Source: Saxidomus purpurata (Eukaryota; Mollusca; Bivalvia; Venerida; Veneridae). From it: a stretch of DNA of 64,000 nt. The stretch's first letter is position 1. Each line of letters starts with the position of its first letter. Under the pieces are notes generated by a model. It was not told where the DNA came from. It worked only from the letters and a program-made list of their open reading frames with translations, and did not search any database. Of this stretch, positions 58,430 through 64,000 are shown piece by piece. A program made the position numbers and the translations under genes. The stretch spans positions 34,998,672 through 35,062,671 of the forward strand of contig JAFMSR010000001.1 of assembly GCA_022818135.1 (NCBI GenBank). The letters are read 5' to 3'.

Positions 58430-59020
58430 GGTGACAGCAATGAAGGATGCTGTCATTTTAAGATGATTCTTCCTGCCATACAACTCCTGCTCAAGGATGG
58501 TACAGGCTGGCCACACATTAGGATATGCAAACTCTACCAGGAAAGATAAAATCATCAAATAGTTATTAATTATATTTGAATTAGCGTACGGCAAGAAAGT
58601 ACCGTTCGAATATCGCGCAGCTAATGGATGCAAATATTTGTGTACCCAGATTTTCAAAGAAATCTTATACCTAGAAGGAGAAATCCTCTGAGTTTATTGG
58701 GCACCAATTAAAAGCAAATAATAGTTTCCGAGTTCAGCCCCTTTCCAATAATATGTATCGTTTCGACAATATTATAAACCTTGGAACAATGTACAGAACA
58801 AATATCAAGATCAATGAAATCAATAAACCCTTCTCCATATGGGTGTGACAGGTTGGTAATCACTTCCAACCCACCTGAATTTTTAGTGACTAATCCGATA
58901 GGTTTTACACTTTAATTAGGAAACAGTATATGAAACTTGACCACATGTGTAATTTCTTTCCTTAATTTTGTCTGATTTATATCATTTTGCTCCGAAGCGG
59001 TCAAGTAGACCGAATTACAT
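58430..59020 (-). mobile_element. DIRS-like reverse transcriptase remnant, copy 2
   Basis: Antisense counterpart of 34330-34960, with additional bases near 58625-58675 that restore text (FNWCPINSEDFS, then ISCAIFER) lost from copy 1. Broken by stops. Confidence 0.6.
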
Positions 59021-59469
59021 GAGCATCTTCTCCTCTCTAAATCCAGCCAATAAACATTTCCTTTCTATATATTTTTAACCATTTTAAAAGATGTAAGGGA
59101 GTAAATTTAATTAGCGATTTGCCTAATTCTAGCAATTGTCTGCGTAGCACTGAATATTAGCCTTTGGGCCTTTTGTAAATCCTGGCCTAAAATGATTGAA
59201 AGGACAATGAGTACTACTCACATAATTTTATCCAGCTTGATGGGTTTCATTTGGCCGCTTAAAGAGTTGTCTGCATATACATGTACTGAATAAGATCGTA
59301 AGCCAGAAGAAAATGCTATATGTATTAAAATTGAAAACTTGTTTCAGTATTTTGTTCCTCCTTAAATACGAGTAAGCCTTATTTAATAAATTGAATTGTT
59401 CTTTGATTTTATATAGTACATGTTAAGGCACAACTGAGCAAGCAAAATATAATGTGACCCAATTCTGCG

Positions 59470-60025
59470 TGGGTGCCAATTGGGATTGATGCTGCTGCAG
59501 ATAATTTTGCGGCTGTGTTAGAGGGAGTTGAATCTGTTCCGATAAATGTATACCAGTTGTTGTTGAAAGTTGATGTCCGGTGGCCAAAGTTATTGTTGAA
59601 TAAGGGGACTGATGTTGTTCCAATGAAATTGTTAGGTAATTGGAGCTGATGCTATACCATTGAATTGTTAAACGGTGACAACGGATATTGTCAGCGGATA
59701 ATGTATTGCTGGTTGATGAGATCTGATGCAGTCCTTTAGATAAACAATATGTAGATGATGGGATATTATGATGTCCGTGAACATTGCGTATGTTAGTTGT
59801 TTGGACCTCATTAACGGTCCCGTTATTTTTTTAAATGAAAGATCACGTGCTATCCCGGTTTATTGTTAACAATATTAGTTGATGAGATTATGTGCTGTCC
59901 CGGTTTGGTATTTAAAATTTTAGTTGGTGGTAACACGTGCTGCCCCGGTGTGTTGCTTTGGTTGGTGGGATAACATGCTGTCATGTGTTGTTTACAATTC
60001 TAATTGTAATTCTAATTTGGTGGGA
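59470..60025 (+). repeat. Decayed ~45-50-bp minisatellite, copy 2
   Basis: Counterpart of 35230-35830 with fewer modules near its right end. Confidence 0.5.
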
Positions 60026-60395
60026 GCTGCTGATGATAATGCAAATTGTCCTATGATGGAGATGGTGAAGGAGGTGGAGGTGCGACCCTCTTGAGTCTCG
60101 TTTCGACAGACCGAATTTTACGCCGAGGCAATTATGATGCTGAATATAGACAACATGACATGTAATTAAATTTGGAAAGTAGAAAAAAAGAACACATGCT
60201 TAGTCTTATGATAAACATACTACTGAGATGAATAGCGACTCATGTCAGAAATTTAGGAGGTACATTGTAATTCAGCGGATACTGTTAGACCTCAAGACTT
60301 ATCTCCCTTCATTGATAACTGGCATTAACTAAAGACAAGCTTGGTCCATATGTAATTAAATGAGGATAAGGTCAATCTACTTTATATTTTTTCAG

Positions 60396-60789
60396 GCAGC
60401 ACGTTATACGCAGACTATGACTCTTCATGAAACCGTGATGGAACTATACCACAACATACAAGGAAACTTAAAATCAGTTGGAGAAGAACCATTTGAGATT
60501 GTTTCACCACAACAGATAAAAAACTATCATCAGAGCAACTACGCTGTAAACATACAAACCCGAGAAAACTTGTCTGATGAAGTAACTAACAAATCAATGG
60601 TGAAAGAGCTGACAGAACGGTTTCGCAAGGATATTGATGATTTGAAATGTGATCTTGAAAAGAAAAACTCCAAACTTAGTCAGTTGATAGAAAGAGAAAA
60701 TGCGCAGAAAAAGCTTCGTCAACAATTGATTATGGAAAATGAAAATCTTAAAGAGAAGCTAGAAAAGCTGAAACCACCAAAAATATCAT
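60396..60789 (+). CDS. Exon E of unknown gene, copy 2: coiled-coil exon
   Basis: Same 394-bp length and borders as copy 1. Begins AARYTQTMTLHETVMELYHN; the coiled coil reads KELTERFRKDIDDLKCDLEK, KNSKLSQLIERENAQKKL, ENENLKEKLEKLKPP. Compared with copy 1: D/E, G/S, A/V, I/K, K/E, N/I, V/D, V/I, R/Q, E/K, L/R, K/E, V/I, from 14 base changes, none silent. The frame is fully open in both. Confidence 0.8.
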
Positions 60790-61966
60790 GTAAGTAGTAG
60801 ATTTTAAAATTTAATACAAATCTATTCTGCGTATGTAGTAATGGTACTATTTGAGACTAGATACACATATTATCATCTTGTTGTAATAAAACATTTCCAT
60901 CATCTTCTTTACTCGTCGCTGTAGTTCTCTGAGTATAGTATTCGCTTATGCGTCCGACCTTGTGGCTGGGATGGGCCCTTGCCAGAGGATGCACAAAGCC
61001 ATATCTACAAAATCCTTCAAGTTGGTGAATTACCCAAGACCGCACCCATATCTTTATAGTTACATTTATTGTACACTTCAACGGATGAAAAGTCTAAGGC
61101 CAAAAGCACACATGTCAAAGGTCTAAATGGCTCCAAGAATGCACCATATCAGGTCACATATCTTGATATCGAAACTTATCGAATAACAATGAATAATTAC
61201 ATGTAAGTATTAAATGACCCTTGTCCGAATTTTGCATTCAAAGTTTATAGATAAGACAAAATGGGAATCATTTACGATCCATAAACTGTAATCCTTGCAA
61301 TTTTGAAAACTTATTGTCGAAACAGTGTCGGGTTATTCAGCGGGTTTTAAAATGGTGTTTTAATGCAAGATCATTGTGATATTGACCTTTGACTCATTGA
61401 CTTTGAAATAGAAAGAAGTCATCTCATCTTCTGTTCATAACTAATGTACCTACTAAGTTTGAAGTGTCTAGATCAAAGCCTATTATTGAGCAAACCCCGT
61501 TTGTTAGTATGAGGTCACTGTTGCATTAACCCTATGCCTAGTGACCTCAAAATAAATAGGGTTTATGTACTGCCAATGTAAAATGTTTGAAAGCTCCACA
61601 TAAAAGTCTTCTTAATTGAGCGGAATACGACGATCTACGGATCATCCAACCACCCGACCGACAGCTGCAAAGCAATCTACCCGGGGATTGAGGAGGGGGT
61701 AAACTAATAAATTATCAATGATTATTTGAACAATATAATAACAACCTCATGCATATCGGATAGTCATGCTAGTAAAGAAACTCGATTTTAATTAACCACA
61801 TATTATTTTTGGTGCCTGAGGAGGACAACTTTTTATGATGTTTGGCTGATGATTACTCATTGTTTTAAAGTTAAGAAATTTTTCAGTATAATTCGTTCTG
61901 CAATACATTTAGATAAAACATGTGACACAAGTAAAAATCACATAAACTAAAACTGCTATATTTCAG

Positions 61967-62203
61967 CAACCATACAGATCTTCCATTCTCATCATGGACA
62001 ATCAATCCGTGGCATAGAGGAAGAGCTTAGAAAAATGTTAAAGAACCAAATGAATGGCATCTCTTTCATGCCTCTTTCAAGACACGCTGATATAGACACT
62101 TCGCAGATGCTAATCGTTTTATGCATTGTCACATCAAGAGTTGGGGGTTTTGGGCTTTTTTTTTTTTTTACTGACGCAGCAACTGCTATCAAAGATATCA
62201 AAA
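61967..62203 (+). CDS. Exon F of unknown gene, copy 2, with 24-bp in-frame insertion
   Basis: Reads as copy 1 up to VTSRVG, then an inserted 24 bp (62155-62178 region: GGGTTTTGGGC plus a run of about 14 T) adds a Gly/Phe-rich octapeptide (GFGLFFFF-like) before TDAATAIKDIK. Phase is kept. Elsewhere Q/H, D/G, R/P, S/R and D/A replacements and one silent change (TCC/TCA). The insertion splits the conserved-looking SRVGTD motif, so it may damage the fold, or may be a sequencing artefact. Confidence 0.7.
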
Positions 62204-63826
62204 GTAGGTTTTAATAAAACAAGTACGGATAAAGTTTATAAATCCACGTAAAAGATACAATTTGAAACATTGCGCGGCTGTATTAAGTACGAAATTTAAG
62301 GGGCAAACCCTATAGATAGCAGGTTATTTCTTTTCAAAATGTAAGAAAAAGGCTAATTGTTCGTAAATGTATTAATAAATGAATTAAACAAAAGCATGCA
62401 TCGAGAAATGTCTAGTTTCTGCACAATGAAATGGCCTTTTATAATGAATCGAAATTTTATAATAAAACGAAATATAAAGTGAACGTTTAGGGCACTACAA
62501 TGCATTTTCCTGGTTCACTTTGCATTTTGTTTGTTATTTTAAATTTACAGACGATTTTTTCCATAAACGTATTACTTATTGTGTTTATGTTAATTCAAAG
62601 TACATGTACGTTCAGTTTTATGATATGCCTTTTGAATATTATATGTCATGTGTTTGAGGTGGGAATAGAAATACCCGTCCCGAGGGGACCTATCTTTTAA
62701 GCGGTAAGGCGGCTCTCCTATGTGATAAAGTATTTGCTGGTACATTGTAAATTGTCTACGTAAAGTTCATTTTTCTAGGTAAGTAAACCAATTACACAAC
62801 TTGGGTCCTTTTACATTTACCTTATGAAGTTACAAATGTCACAGACAATTATTTACATTACCAGCCGCTAGAAAATGTTCAGTGTGTTACAAATACAGCC
62901 ATTCTAAAACAGCATGAATGGCAATTTACATCAGTAAAACTTCTATAAAATATTGTATAGTTGCTTCGGTAATAAATCTTTGTCCAATATTTTAATTCAG
63001 GTGTTTACAAGAACTTGGAATTGCGCGATTAAGACCACACACTATTTAGACCGCCATAAATATGAAAACGGACATTTAACAATTTTTTATTACGGTAGTT
63101 TTATAATAACATTCTGACATGGCCAATTCGAGGCCGAGGCAAGGTTTTTATTTGAAAGATGGCCATGTGAAAGGACCATTATCAAATGAAAAATTATTAA
63201 ACCAAATTATGTTTTATATAAACGCATTTCTTTTTGCTAGGTAGTTTCCCATGAAGTAAAATAAAATTTTAGTCTCAGTAATCAAGAGGCAAGTGCAGCT
63301 CTTCTAAATAGACTATATAGTATTCAATATGCACATCTCCTCTGCTTTGTTAATTCAAGCCTGTGGCTGCTGGACGCTATATGAAAACGAAAACAAAGGG
63401 CAATGATTCCTTGAAAAAACGTCGTGCTGATAATATGCGCATCTCCTCTTCATAGTGAAAATGAAGTTTCACTGAATTCAAGTCGGTGGTTCCTGAAAAA
63501 TAGCCCGAATACGAATGCACAAAAGTGATTTTAATTATATACTATAAGTACATTGTATTATTATGTGAAGGGCTCATAATTCAGTAAGAAATAAAGCACA
63601 AATTTAAACCGAATAATCATTGCTATATGCACATCCTCTGTCGTTTTAATATACATGTACATTCGTCTCCGTGCTTTTTCTCAGCAACGACAGACTGGAT
63701 TCAACAAATCTTAATGGAAAGTTACTTAGGCCAATTTAGTAATATAACGACGGCAGTATTTTTTAAAGGAACTCTTCTGTAACATGGACTTAAGTCCAGT
63801 CAGTTATTTTTCTATTCCTAATACAG
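62204..63826 (+). other. Intron F-G, copy 2
   Basis: No gene; collinear with 37998-39565. Confidence 0.4.
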
Positions 63827-64000
63827 ATCCTGCAAAAACTGCATTAGTGCTTATTCATGTGAAGGAGGGTCATGCTTTGTCTAATCAAATGAGTACAAGC
63901 ATTCTTACAGACGGGAAGTTCAAGAACTTAGGTGGAATATTCGACTTGGCATACGTATTTGATAAAGGCATCTACGCATGTGCAATGAACGACGTTGCGC
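63827..64000 (+). CDS. Exon G of unknown gene, copy 2 (cut by window end)
   Basis: Starts as copy 1 (NPAKTALVLIHVKEGHALSN) and runs to the last base of the window, 174 bp. V/A, E/D, V/A replacements and one silent change relative to copy 1. Confidence 0.75.

Larger units (their letters stand above)
49545..64000. repeat. Large direct duplication, copy 2 (truncated by window end)
   Basis: Collinear with 25537-39743. Starts exactly at the gap edge and carries all seven exons in order. Divergence by eye is a few percent, plus indels up to several hundred bases. Confidence 0.93.

Overview
The window looks like nuclear DNA of an animal, most likely a bivalve or related mollusc. It is AT-rich, its coding is split into short exons by GT/AG introns, and it is crowded with decayed eukaryotic transposable elements: a Crypton-type recombinase, pogo and THAP-DDE transposases, DIRS-like and Ty3/gypsy reverse transcriptases, LINE 3' ends and tRNA-derived SINEs. 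It also carries long-period tandem repeats that I associate with bivalve introns. The taxon is inferred from repeat character, not from a marker gene. There are two 500-base N gaps (2139-2638 and 49045-49544). No bacterial-type genes, rRNA genes or CRISPR arrays were seen.

Left part (1-8580): mostly non-coding. It holds a minus-strand remnant of a Crypton-type tyrosine recombinase (500-919), several fold-back or MITE-like hairpins, and a 1.03 kb inverted-repeat element flanked by TTAA (7012-8053).

8583-25274 is a giant inverted repeat. Two copies (5,436 and 5,528 bp) of one DNA transposon lie in opposite orientation. Each is bounded by the same 26-bp terminal inverted repeat and TA dinucleotides, with CpG-rich iterated motifs inside the ends, a tRNA-derived SINE and exon-like coding scraps. 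The 5.7 kb spacer between them holds a decayed pogo/jerky-type transposase with a PHD-like finger, a decayed THAP-DDE_4 transposase, a LINE 3' end and, on the opposite strand, a YqaJ-like nuclease fragment. THAP-DDE plus YqaJ is the pair I associate with ISL2EU-type transposons.

25537-39789 and 49545-64000 are two direct copies of one locus, about 24 kb apart. Each starts in a degenerate Ty3/gypsy pol, passes through tandem repeats, and holds one plus-strand multi-exon gene of unrecognised family. The predicted protein has an N-myristoylation-type start (MGN..S), a charged coiled-coil exon and a C-terminal alpha/beta-like region. Exons E, F and G join in perfect phase. Hand comparison of the copies gives about 29 amino-acid-changing codons against 3 synonymous changes, and one 1.8 kb tract is almost identical while its flanks differ by several percent. 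The second copy begins exactly at an assembly gap, so it may be an unpurged second haplotype rather than a real tandem paralog.

Between the copies (39790-49044) lie a G-quadruplex-like guanine tract, a ~175-bp tandem repeat, simple repeats, a decayed integrase-core gene (45440-46250) and a minus-strand LINE 3' end.
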